64,000 nucleotides of DNA. Origin: Saprospiraceae bacterium. GTDB lineage: Bacteria; Bacteroidota; Bacteroidia; Chitinophagales; Saprospiraceae. The stretch is from the NCBI GenBank assembly GCA_020628475.1, contig JAHDFB010000006.1, positions 21,753 through 85,752 of the forward strand, read 5' to 3'. A program made the translations under genes and the position numbers. Under the pieces are notes generated by a model. The model saw only the letters and a list, made by a program, of their open reading frames with translations. It was not told the origin of the DNA and did no database searches. Positions 1 through 8,166 of this stretch are shown here, one piece after another; the stretch's first letter is position 1; the number at the start of each line of letters is the position of its first letter.

Positions 1-752
1 AGCAATGAAGTAGGTACGATGGAGACGCCAAAGTTGTTTTCGACTAGACTATAAATCGTGTAAGCATGCACTGTATTGTGTGAAATTAGTGGACGGAAGC
101 CACTGTCCTCGAATATTTGCATGACTTTATCATAATAGGATTGACTGTAGGTGGCATCAAATAGGATAAAAGGCGCTTCCTTTAATTGATGAAGTCCACG
201 GAAATTATTTTGGTCAATCGGATGGTTTTCTGGAAGAACGAGCGAAAAACTATCTTGATGTATGGCTTTTTTGCTAATGCCGTATGGAAGTTGGTCCATT
301 CGTACAAAACCAAAGTCTAAATCACGATTCTGTATGTCTTTTATCTGTTTGTTGTTATCAATTTCCTTAAGATCGAAGCGGATATTTGGTAAATGTTTAC
401 GAATTTTTAAAAGTAATTCTGGAATAACACCTTGCATGGCAGAACCTATGTAGCCAAATTTTAAATTTCCAGTAAATCCTTGATCCAGTAATTTAGCGTG
501 TTCTACGATTAAATCAATATTTTTCAAAGCTTTAGAAAGTTCTTTCTGCAGATATTGACCGCTGGTGGTTAATTGAACTTTACGATTGTGCCGATTGAAG
601 AGTTGTAGACCCAGTTCCTTTTCCAGTTGCTTAATCTGCCGGGTCAGCCCAGGCTGTGATATATATAGCTGTTCTGCTGCTTTTCGAAAGTGTAATTGAT
701 CAGCTACTGCCAGAAAATAACGAAAATGCCTTAGTTCTAATTGATGCTTCAT
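1..752 (-). CDS. LysR-family transcriptional regulator (C-terminus cut by window edge)
   Basis: The reading frame begins at the ATG complementary to 750-752 and stays open to base 1, so about 250 residues are present and the end is missing. Residues 1-65 form a LysR-type winged helix-turn-helix (ELRHFRYFLAVADQLHFRKA, then a typical SQPGLTRQIKQLE recognition helix). The rest is the start of a periplasmic-binding-protein-like effector domain. It is divergent from hutHUI across a 211-bp gap containing a large palindrome, so it is a natural candidate for the hut regulator, with urocanate or histidine as possible inducer. Family assignment is firm; the target is inferred from position only. Confidence 0.9.
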   Translation of the reverse strand, partial: MKHQLELRHFRYFLAVADQLHFRKAAEQLYISQPGLTRQIKQLEKELGLQLFNRHNRKVQLTTSGQYLQKELSKALKNIDLIVEHAKLLDQGFTGNLKFGYIGSAMQGVIPELLLKIRKHLPNIRFDLKEIDNNKQIKDIQNRDLDFGFVRMDQLPYGISKKAIHQDSFSLVLPENHPIDQNNFRGLHQLKEAPFILFDATYSQSYYDKVMQIFEDSGFRPLISHNTVHAYTIYSLVENNFGVSIVPTSL

Positions 753-767
753 AATTATCAATTATGG

Positions 768-839
768 TAATTATTGGTATTATATGATATCAAAGTTATG
801 CATAACTTTGAAGCCGTAGGATGTATTTACCAATTATTA
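768..839. promoter_or_regulatory. Candidate operator between LysR gene and hutH
   Basis: Bases 790-811 form a perfect 22-bp palindrome with 11-bp half-site TCAAAGTTATG. It is flanked almost symmetrically by an imperfect inverted pair, TAATTATTGGTA at 768-779 and TACCAATTATTA at 828-839. LysR proteins bind dyads in divergent promoters, so this is a good operator candidate for both the LysR gene and hutH. Binding is inferred. Confidence 0.6.
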
Positions 840-964
840 TAAATGGTTGATAGCCGTTTTTGTATGTGATGCACAGAGCCAATGGTATTTTGTTGATTTG
901 TGAGCATCTTTCCGGTATGATTAGCGGTAATACATATAGCATTTCAATAAACTAAGTTAATGGT

Positions 965-2458
965 ATGGAATTTAAATATGGAATTGATTCATTGACTGTT
1001 TCAGCAGCGATGGACATTGCTGCTGGAAAACGGCGTGGAAAGCTAACAGGAACGGCCATCGAAAGGATTCAAGAATGCCGTCAAAAAGTAGAGTCTATGG
1101 CCGCATCGGACAAGGCTGTTTATGGGGTGAATACTGGTTTTGGACCATTATGTGATACTCAAATTTCACCGGAGGAAACGAGTAAGCTACAAGAGAACTT
1201 ATTATTATCTCATGCGGTGGGAGTAGGCAAGCCGATAGATTCGAAGTTGTCTAAATTGATGCTGATTTGCAAGGTTCATGCTTTGAGTATGGGTTTTTCA
1301 GGAATTCGATTAGAAGTGATTGAACGCTTGATTTATCTCATCGATCATGATATTATTCCTGTTGTTCCTGAACAGGGCTCTGTTGGGGCATCCGGAGATT
1401 TGGCACCTTTATCTCATTTATTTTTGCCTTTATTAGGTGAAGGTTCTTATTGGATTGATGAAACAATTGTTCCTGCTGGAGCTTGGATGCGCTCGAATAA
1501 CATGCCTATCTTTAGTTTACAGGCCAAGGAAGGCTTAGCTTTAATCAACGGAACCCAATTTATTCTGGCACATACCATTCTAGGTTTAGATAAGATGCGC
1601 TATTTATTGGATTTAGCGGATGTAGCTGGGGCCATGAGTTTGGAAGGGTTTCAGGGCAGTGCTTCTCCGTTTATGGAAGCGCTTCATCGCATTCGACCTT
1701 TTCCAGGAACCTTGAAAGTGGCGGAACGTATTCGTGCATTTTTGAAGGGTTCTGAAAATTTACAGGCGCATAAACATTGTGAACGCGTTCAAGATCCGTA
1801 TTCTATTCGCTGTATGCCGCAGGTTCATGGTGCTTCCAGAAATGCTTGGAAACATCTGGAAGAATTGGCGGAGATTGAGATGAATTCGGTAACGGATAAT
1901 CCTATCGTAATCAGTGCAACAGAGGCTATATCGGGAGGTAATTTTCATGGACAACCGTTAGCAATGGCCTTAGATTATGCATCGATTGCGGCTGCTGAAC
2001 TCGGAAATATTTCTGACCGAAGGAGTTATTTATTGTTGGAAGGGAAATATGGTCTTCCTCGATTATTGACAGAGCGAGGAGGATTGAATTCAGGTTTTAT
2101 GATTCCTCAATATACAACGGCGGCATTGGTGACCGAAAATAAGTCTTTATGTTTTCCTCCTTCTGCAGATAGTGTTCCTACTTCCCTAGGGCAGGAAGAT
2201 CATGTATCGATGGGGAGCATATCAGGAAGAAAGTTTAATCAGATATTGGCAAATTTGGATAAGATATTGGCAATCGAGCTGATGTATGCTGCTCAAGCTA
2301 TGGATTTTAGAAGACCACTTCGTTTTTCTGCGATGATTGAAGAGAATTTTTCTATCGTGCGTTCTAAGGTTGATAAACTTGAAGATGATCGTCTATTGAA
2401 AGATGATATTCAGGCCATGATTACATTAGTTCGTAAAAGAGCTTTTAGAGTTGAATAA
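965..2458 (+). CDS. hutH: Histidine ammonia-lyase
   Basis: Converts L-histidine to trans-urocanate and ammonia in the cytoplasm, the first step of histidine catabolism. At 497 residues it has the usual family length. The Ala-Ser-Gly triad that cyclises into the MIO electrophile is at residues 142-144 (GSVGASGDLAPLSH), and the conserved region with NGTQF, GSASPFMEALH and QDPYSIRCMPQVHGA follows. It is the first gene of hutHUI and overlaps or abuts hutU: its stop is at 2456-2458 and ATG codons for hutU lie at 2460 and 2463. Confidence 0.97.
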   Translation: MEFKYGIDSLTVSAAMDIAAGKRRGKLTGTAIERIQECRQKVESMAASDKAVYGVNTGFGPLCDTQISPEETSKLQENLLLSHAVGVGKPIDSKLSKLMLICKVHALSMGFSGIRLEVIERLIYLIDHDIIPVVPEQGSVGASGDLAPLSHLFLPLLGEGSYWIDETIVPAGAWMRSNNMPIFSLQAKEGLALINGTQFILAHTILGLDKMRYLLDLADVAGAMSLEGFQGSASPFMEALHRIRPFPGTLKVAERIRAFLKGSENLQAHKHCERVQDPYSIRCMPQVHGASRNAWKHLEELAEIEMNSVTDNPIVISATEAISGGNFHGQPLAMALDYASIAAAELGNISDRRSYLLLEGKYGLPRLLTERGGLNSGFMIPQYTTAALVTENKSLCFPPSADSVPTSLGQEDHVSMGSISGRKFNQILANLDKILAIELMYAAQAMDFRRPLRFSAMIEENFSIVRSKVDKLEDDRLLKDDIQAMITLVRKRAFRVE

Positions 2459-2459
2459 T

Positions 2460-4466
2460 ATGATGACATTAAAAGATGAAATATTAGCTGGGATTCCTTC
2501 TGAGTTGCCAGCAAAAAGGACATATCCCGTTGGTGTCAACCGTGCGCCTAAACGAAAAGAAATTTTGACGAGGGATGAAAAAAAATTAGCTGTTCGAAAT
2601 GCTTTGCGCTATTTTCCAGAGGAATGGAATGCTGTTTTAGCAGCGGAATTTATGCAAGAATTGAATGATTTCGGACGTATATACATGTATCGTTTCAAAC
2701 CTTCGTATGAGATGTATGCTCGTCCAATTTCGGAGTACCCAGCAAAATCGAATCATGCTGCCGCGATCATGTTGATGATTCAGAATAATCTTGATCCCAA
2801 AGTCGCTCAACATCCAGAGGAATTAATCACTTACGGTGGAAATGGCGCTGTTTTTCAGAATTGGGCTCAATATTTATTGTGCATGCAATATCTGGCTAAT
2901 ATGACTGACGAGCAAACCTTGCATATGTATTCGGGACACCCTATGGGTTTATTTCCATCATCGAAGGAAGCGCCTCGAGTTGTGGTGACGAATGGTATGA
3001 TGATTCCGAATTATTCGAAACCAGATGATTGGGAGCGGTTTAATGCTTTGGGAGTTACACAATATGGACAGATGACAGCAGGGTCATACATGTACATTGG
3101 ACCTCAAGGGATTGTTCATGGAACGACGATTACGGTCATGAATGCTTTTCGAAAAATATTAAAGACTGGTGAAAGTCCTAGGGGTAAAATCTTTTTAACG
3201 GCAGGATTAGGAGGAATGAGTGGTGCGCAGCCGAAAGCAGGTAATATCGTTGGTTGTATCACGGTATGTGCCGAGGTGAATCCAAAAGCAGCAACCAAGC
3301 GACATGAGCAAGGGTGGGTTGACGAACTCATTTCAGATATGGATTCCTTGATTCAGCGCGTACGAGTTGCGCAGAAAACGGAGGAAGTAGTTTCTATTGC
3401 CTATATCGGTAATGTGGTTGAAGTATGGGAAGCTTTTGATCAGGCCAACATCTTCGTGCATGTTGGATCGGATCAGACTTCTTTACATAATCCTTGGTCT
3501 GGTGGTTATTACCCTGTTGAGATTTCTTATGATACTTCGAATGATATGTTGAGAAATGACCCTGACAGGTTTAAAAATGCCGTGCAGAAAAGTTTGGTTC
3601 GGCATGTTGAAACCGTAAATCGTCACTCTAAGAAAGGAACGTATTTCTTCGATTATGGTAATGCTTTTTTATTGGAAAGTTCACGAGCGGGTGCTGATAT
3701 TATGGCCGAAAATGGCCTTGATTTTAAGTATCCATCTTATGTTCAAGATATCTTAGGTCCAATGTGTTTTGATTATGGTTTTGGGCCATTTAGATGGGTT
3801 TGCGCATCTGGAAAATCGGAGGATTTAGATAAGACGGATGATATTGCAGCTCGCGTTTTATCGGAGCTGAAGGAAAAGGCTCCATCGGAAATTCAAATGC
3901 AAATGCAGGATAATATTATTTGGATTCAAGATGCGAAGAAGAACAACATGGTTGTTGGTTCGCAGGCTCGTATTTTATATGCCGATGCAGAAGGTAGGAT
4001 GCGAATTGCAGAAGCATTTAATCAGGCGATCGCTCAGGGAGAAATTGGACCTGTTGTATTGGGTCGAGATCATCATGATGTAAGTGGAACGGATTCTCCT
4101 TTCCGTGAAACATCGAATATTTATGATGGCAGCAAATTTACGGCTGACATGGCAATACATAATGTCATTGGTGATAGTTTCCGAGGTGCTACTTGGGTTT
4201 CTATCCACAATGGCGGCGGTGTTGGATGGGGCGAAGTCATGAATGGAGGATTTGGCCTGTTATTGGATGGAAGTGATGAGGCGGTACATCGATTGAAGAA
4301 TATGCTTTTTTATGATGTGAATAATGGTATTGCTCGTCGTTCTTGGGCGAGAAACAAAGAGGCTATTTTTGCTATTAAAAGAGAAATGGAACGGAGCCCG
4401 GGATTGCAGGTAACCTTACCAAATATGGTTAATGATGCTTTATTGGACGAAATCTTTGATGCATAA
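2460..4466 (+). CDS. hutU: Urocanate hydratase (urocanase), long form
   Basis: Second enzyme of histidine breakdown; NAD-dependent hydration of urocanate to imidazolonepropionate. About 668 residues, clearly longer than the roughly 555-residue Proteobacterial enzyme and closer to the long form of eukaryotes and Bacteroidota. Seen: QYGQMTAGSYMYIGPQGIVHG and GLGGMSGAQPKA in the N-terminal part, and the C-terminal GRDHHDVSGTDSPFRET and GATWVSIHNGGGVGWGE motifs. The segment matching the Proteobacterial Cys410 signature (RICW) reads ARILYAD, with Leu in place of Cys. I prefer the ATG at 2460 directly after the hutH stop; an upstream TTG at 2451 in the same frame overlaps hutH. Confidence 0.95.
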   Translation: MMTLKDEILAGIPSELPAKRTYPVGVNRAPKRKEILTRDEKKLAVRNALRYFPEEWNAVLAAEFMQELNDFGRIYMYRFKPSYEMYARPISEYPAKSNHAAAIMLMIQNNLDPKVAQHPEELITYGGNGAVFQNWAQYLLCMQYLANMTDEQTLHMYSGHPMGLFPSSKEAPRVVVTNGMMIPNYSKPDDWERFNALGVTQYGQMTAGSYMYIGPQGIVHGTTITVMNAFRKILKTGESPRGKIFLTAGLGGMSGAQPKAGNIVGCITVCAEVNPKAATKRHEQGWVDELISDMDSLIQRVRVAQKTEEVVSIAYIGNVVEVWEAFDQANIFVHVGSDQTSLHNPWSGGYYPVEISYDTSNDMLRNDPDRFKNAVQKSLVRHVETVNRHSKKGTYFFDYGNAFLLESSRAGADIMAENGLDFKYPSYVQDILGPMCFDYGFGPFRWVCASGKSEDLDKTDDIAARVLSELKEKAPSEIQMQMQDNIIWIQDAKKNNMVVGSQARILYADAEGRMRIAEAFNQAIAQGEIGPVVLGRDHHDVSGTDSPFRETSNIYDGSKFTADMAIHNVIGDSFRGATWVSIHNGGGVGWGEVMNGGFGLLLDGSDEAVHRLKNMLFYDVNNGIARRSWARNKEAIFAIKREMERSPGLQVTLPNMVNDALLDEIFDA

Positions 4467-4478
4467 AAGATAAACAAT

Positions 4479-5711
4479 ATGCCTACTTTATTTACGAATA
4501 TTAAAGAACTGGTTCAAGTTCGAGAAGAATCCATTGATTTCCTTTCTGGAGCTGCAATGAAGGAATTACCGACGATAAAAAATGCTTATTTGTGGGTTGA
4601 AGATGGATTGATCAAGGATTACGGTCCTATGGCATCTTGCCCAGATCTTTCAATCGAACACATTGACCTTACGGGTAAAATGATTTTACCGAGTTGGTGT
4701 GATTCACATAGTCATATTGTTTATGCAGGCAATAGAGAATCTGAATTTGTTGATCGAATCAATGGTTTGACTTATGCGGAGATTGCCGAACGTGGTGGAG
4801 GTATTTTAAATTCTGCCAAAACCTTGAGGGCTACTTCAGAAGATGCTTTGTATGAGCAAAGTGCAATTCGATTGGAACGTGTTATCCAACAAGGAACTGG
4901 GGCCATTGAAATTAAATCTGGTTATGGTTTGACGATAGAGGGGGAATTAAAAATGTTGTCTGTTATTAAACGATTAAAGGAGCATTATTCGATTCCCATT
5001 AGAGCCACGTTTTTAGGTGCTCATGCGATTCCAATGGATTACAAAGGTCGAAAGTCTGCTTATTTATCTATGATGACGGAGGAGCTATTACCGAGAATTG
5101 TTGAGGAGGACTTGGCGGATTATATCGATGTTTTTTGTGAACAAGGATATTTTAGTGTAGAAGATGCCGAGCGCATCATGCGAGCAGGTCAGCAATATGG
5201 TTTAAGATCTAAGATACATGTTAATCAATTTTATGCGATTGGAGGTGTTCAAGCCGGTGTGGCTCATAATGCTTTGAGCGTCGATCATTTGGAAGTGTTG
5301 CGAGATGAAGACATTGAGTCTTTGAAAGGCTCTAATACGATGCCTGTTGCTCTTCCTGCTTGTTCCTATTTTCTATCTATTCCGTATACTCCAGCTAGAC
5401 GATTGTTGGATGCGGGTCTACCTATTGCCTTGGCGAGCGATTATAATCCGGGTTCCTCGCCTTGCGGTAATATGAATTTTGTTGTGTCTGCGGCTTGTAT
5501 TAAAATGAAGATGACGCCGGAGGAAGCGATCAATGCGGCCACGATTAATGGTGCTTATGCGATGGATTTGAGTGCGGAGATGGGTAGTATAACGAAGGGA
5601 AAACGAGCGAATTTTATGGTCACGAAAGCGATTCCTTCCTATTCTTATTTACCGTACTCCTTCGGAGAACAATTGATTTCGGAGGTATATGTGAATGGAG
5701 TATTGTTTTGA
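4479..5711 (+). CDS. hutI: Imidazolonepropionase
   Basis: Hydrolyses 4-imidazolone-5-propionate to N-formimidoyl-L-glutamate. 410 residues, the normal length for this amidohydrolase-superfamily enzyme. Visible motifs are the metal-binding HxH (WCDSHSHIVYAGNRESEF), EIKSGYGL, HVNQFYAIGG and the late Asp in LASDYNPGSSP. It starts 12 bp after hutU and is the last gene of the operon. No formimidoylglutamase (hutG) or formiminotransferase follows, so that step must be encoded elsewhere. Confidence 0.96.
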   Translation: MPTLFTNIKELVQVREESIDFLSGAAMKELPTIKNAYLWVEDGLIKDYGPMASCPDLSIEHIDLTGKMILPSWCDSHSHIVYAGNRESEFVDRINGLTYAEIAERGGGILNSAKTLRATSEDALYEQSAIRLERVIQQGTGAIEIKSGYGLTIEGELKMLSVIKRLKEHYSIPIRATFLGAHAIPMDYKGRKSAYLSMMTEELLPRIVEEDLADYIDVFCEQGYFSVEDAERIMRAGQQYGLRSKIHVNQFYAIGGVQAGVAHNALSVDHLEVLRDEDIESLKGSNTMPVALPACSYFLSIPYTPARRLLDAGLPIALASDYNPGSSPCGNMNFVVSAACIKMKMTPEEAINAATINGAYAMDLSAEMGSITKGKRANFMVTKAIPSYSYLPYSFGEQLISEVYVNGVLF

Positions 5712-5843
5712 TCGCCAATGGAAGGTAGATTTTGTAGAAGAGTTTGGTGATGGGACATGAAGTGTTGGCTACGTCCTTGTTGTGGAGTGTTGGAAGTGAG
5801 TATATAGTTGGTGGGGCTGTTGTTATTGGGTGGATATAATGGA

Positions 5844-6524
5844 TTAGGATGGAGGTTTTGGGTGTTTTGGAGTGTGGTGATGGGAGTGATTTTGGATTAT
5901 TTGGAGACTTTTGGTGGTTTCTATGAAATCTTGTAGTACTAACTTTGTGAACCCTTTAAATGCAAGGCATTCCAGCATTTTATAAGCTTCCTTTTTCTTC
6001 CTACGAACATCCCGAGAACATAACAACACACTCCCTTTACCCAATCTAGCCGGAATCCGATAATGCCATTTTAATCCCCGATACTTCTTCTTACCTTCAT
6101 ACAACTTTAATCGTTGATGCCGAATATCATTGATCACCCGTATTCCCTCGCTCAATCGCTCAAAGTAATATCGCTCATAGCTGCTATGCACCAACGAACC
6201 AGTTCGTCCCTTCGCCCGATTGCTAACCCGAACATAGGTACTTAACAGAAGCCGAATACGTTCAGAAATGATTCTCCAGCATGCGATTCCATCCTGAACA
6301 GCGGATTCTGGAAATTCACCCATCGGACGAATTCTTACCAACATAAGCCAACCATCTTGTGTCAGTAGGTATTCATAAATGGTTACATAGTCTTTCAAAT
6401 AGTAGTTGGCATAGCGTAAAAAGCTGCGGGAGTCTTCTAAACTTTCAATGAAGCAAGAATTGGCACTGGATCTACCTTGGAGCAGGTAAAAGCCGGTTGC
6501 TTGAATTTTCTTAATTTTTTTCAT
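5844..6524 (-). CDS. RAYT/Y1-transposase-like protein lacking the HUH motif (copy 1)
   Basis: 226 residues. The fold order resembles IS200/RAYT Y1 transposases: an N-terminal block TGFYLLQGRSSANSCFIES in the place of the usual YHVYNRG..IF, a helix with RSFLRYANYYLKDYV, then LLTQDGWLMLVRIR where RAYTs have MPNHxHFLVR, then a helix WRIISERIRLLLSTYV and GRTGSL. The two catalytic histidines are absent (Gly and Leu at their places). A paralogue lies at 39415-40107 with the same substitutions. The C-terminal tail is rich in His, Pro and Lys and is encoded in a G-free coding strand. It is most likely a domesticated, non-catalytic nucleic-acid-binding relative. Homology is by eye only. Confidence 0.6.
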   Translation of the reverse strand: MKKIKKIQATGFYLLQGRSSANSCFIESLEDSRSFLRYANYYLKDYVTIYEYLLTQDGWLMLVRIRPMGEFPESAVQDGIACWRIISERIRLLLSTYVRVSNRAKGRTGSLVHSSYERYYFERLSEGIRVINDIRHQRLKLYEGKKKYRGLKWHYRIPARLGKGSVLLCSRDVRRKKKEAYKMLECLAFKGFTKLVLQDFIETTKSLQIIQNHSHHHTPKHPKPPS

Positions 6525-6548
6525 GTTGTGAAATAATTGTGTTCACTT

Positions 6549-6603
6549 ATTAGTGTAATGAAGAAAGTATTTGTTCCATTATTTTGATACTTTTTTCAAA
6601 ATA
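6549..6603 (-). promoter_or_regulatory. Two-part upstream element shared by both RAYT-like genes
   Basis: Plus-strand ATTAGTGTAAT (6549-6559) and ACTTTTTTCAAAATA (6589-6603) lie 25 and 65 bp upstream of the RAYT-like start. The same two words occur upstream of the second copy at 40125-40135 and 40166-40180 with spacing differing by one base. The rest of the upstream sequence is not alike. They may be promoter, operator or element-end sequence. Confidence 0.55.
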
Positions 6604-6787
6604 TTTATCCCGAAGCGTTTTTAAGGAATAAAGACTATCTGCCTCAAGCTCCGTAAATATTGATCTTTACAGAGATAAAGTGGTGAAAATAAGCCGTCGA
6701 AAAAAATGACTTCGAAAAGAGGAATTCCAGACGAATTTAAATCAGTTACAATACATTCTTGCCAATTTTTAAGGCTGAATTTGGGAA

Positions 6788-7630
6788 CTATTCATTCAAA
6801 TTCCAATCGTAATCCATGTATTCCAAGGAGATCTTAGGATTAATTTCGGGACGATATTGCTGAATGAAATCAAGTACGGAATGTTCCTGTTGCTTAAAAT
6901 CTATTTCAAACCAAGAGAAAATTTGTGAAATTTTAGATTCATCGGGTTCAATACGATTTTTAGAGCTATTGGCAAGAAATGTCAGGGTTTGATCCTCCAA
7001 TTGATTTTCTAGGATATCCGCTTGGTAGGCTTCATTGCGCAATTTGGGACAAGAAATCGAGGCACAATTAATGGCGAAATGAATACGAACTTCGTCAAAC
7101 TCTTTTCGGAGAATATCATGCTCGATGGTGTTTAAATCAAAATCAATGCCTCCAATTTGAAAGAACTTGATGTCCCAAGGCGAATTGATCATCGGAAGAT
7201 TACCCGCAATATCTTTGATACTATTAACCGGGTAATGGTTCATGATTAATTTTACGGTAAAAGCATTATAGGCATTGATCCAATACGTCATTTTTTGATC
7301 CTTGCTCCAAGATTTGCTGGGCGGATTATCGCTGAGGAGGTTCAGATAAGTATCGACCTCGTCGCTGTCTTGGATAAGTCCGGAGTAATTGACTTGACCT
7401 GCATCTGTTACATACTTAGAAAGGATAGAAGTCCAGGCGGTATGATCTATAGGAGGGCGATCATGGGAGTCCAACAATTTTATATCAACACGATCCCCTT
7501 TGATCGATTTGATGCTAGATAAGATTCCCAATCCCAGTGCATTCGTATTCTTACCCGTAATTTTCATGTAAATGAAAATAGAGAGGAAAAGTATCACGAT
7601 GACTGATGCTATATAAAGAATATATTTCAT
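6788..7630 (-). CDS. DUF547 domain protein, membrane-anchored
   Basis: 280 residues. Residues 1-25 are a single N-terminal membrane helix, then an extracytoplasmic region from about residue 60 with the DUF547 hallmarks (HTAWTSILSKYVTDAGQVNY, YWINAYNAFTVKLI, HFAINCASISCPKL). DUF547 proteins are common in Bacteroidota, and the fold has been related to papain-like or transglutaminase-like proteins, but no reaction is known. It is followed after 8 bp by the DUF3010 gene in reverse order on the minus strand (DUF3010 first), suggesting co-transcription. Confidence 0.88.
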   Translation of the reverse strand: MKYILYIASVIVILFLSIFIYMKITGKNTNALGLGILSSIKSIKGDRVDIKLLDSHDRPPIDHTAWTSILSKYVTDAGQVNYSGLIQDSDEVDTYLNLLSDNPPSKSWSKDQKMTYWINAYNAFTVKLIMNHYPVNSIKDIAGNLPMINSPWDIKFFQIGGIDFDLNTIEHDILRKEFDEVRIHFAINCASISCPKLRNEAYQADILENQLEDQTLTFLANSSKNRIEPDESKISQIFSWFEIDFKQQEHSVLDFIQQYRPEINPKISLEYMDYDWNLNE

Positions 7631-7638
7631 GCAGAGGT

Positions 7639-8052
7639 CTATTGATGTAAAAGGTATGCTGCCGTTAACAAGGCTTCTTTTTGATATGCCTTGACTTCTT
7701 CTGTTGGAATATTGTCTATTACGGATTTCAAAGTGGACTTAATCCTTGCTACATGAACGATTTCAACTGGAAAAGTGAGACTTTGTATCAAAGCTTCCAT
7801 CTTAAACGATACGGCCCCTCCTGCAAAGCGTCCTTTCGTCGCCCTGGCTTTGATAGCAATCTTGTCAAAAGACTGCTCTACAAATATCGATTCCATGGAA
7901 GTTCTAAATTGTTGAACAGATTCTTGATCCACAGAATCTTTTAAACTAATTTTCTTAAGGTCAGCAGATACAATGGAATATTGATCTTTATCTCCTTGTA
8001 GACAACAAAGAATAGCGTCATTTCCTTTTAATTCGATACCACAAACTTTCAT
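7639..8052 (-). CDS. DUF3010 family protein
   Basis: 137 residues starting MKVCGIELKGNDAILC, typical of the DUF3010 family, which has a small RNase-H-like appearance (early acidic residue in GIELKGN). No signal peptide or membrane segment, so cytoplasmic. Function unknown. It sits upstream of the DUF547 gene on the same strand with an 8-bp gap. Confidence 0.85.
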   Translation of the reverse strand: MKVCGIELKGNDAILCCLQGDKDQYSIVSADLKKISLKDSVDQESVQQFRTSMESIFVEQSFDKIAIKARATKGRFAGGAVSFKMEALIQSLTFPVEIVHVARIKSTLKSVIDNIPTEEVKAYQKEALLTAAYLLHQ

Positions 8053-8110
8053 CAGTCAATGTTACAAATAAATGATTGAATCGGGGCTTTTAATACGGAC
8101 CCAAATAAAA

Positions 8111-8140
8111 AAACTTGCTTCAAAAACATGAAGCAAGTTT
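8111..8140 (-). terminator. Rho-independent terminator after the SulP gene
   Basis: Perfect 12-bp stem (AAACTTGCTTCA at 8111-8122 and its complement at 8129-8140) with a 6-base loop. On the minus strand it is followed by a run of T. It lies 27 bp past the stop of the SulP transporter gene. Confidence 0.85.
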
Positions 8141-8166
8141 TATATTATATCAGCGATAAGAATGTA

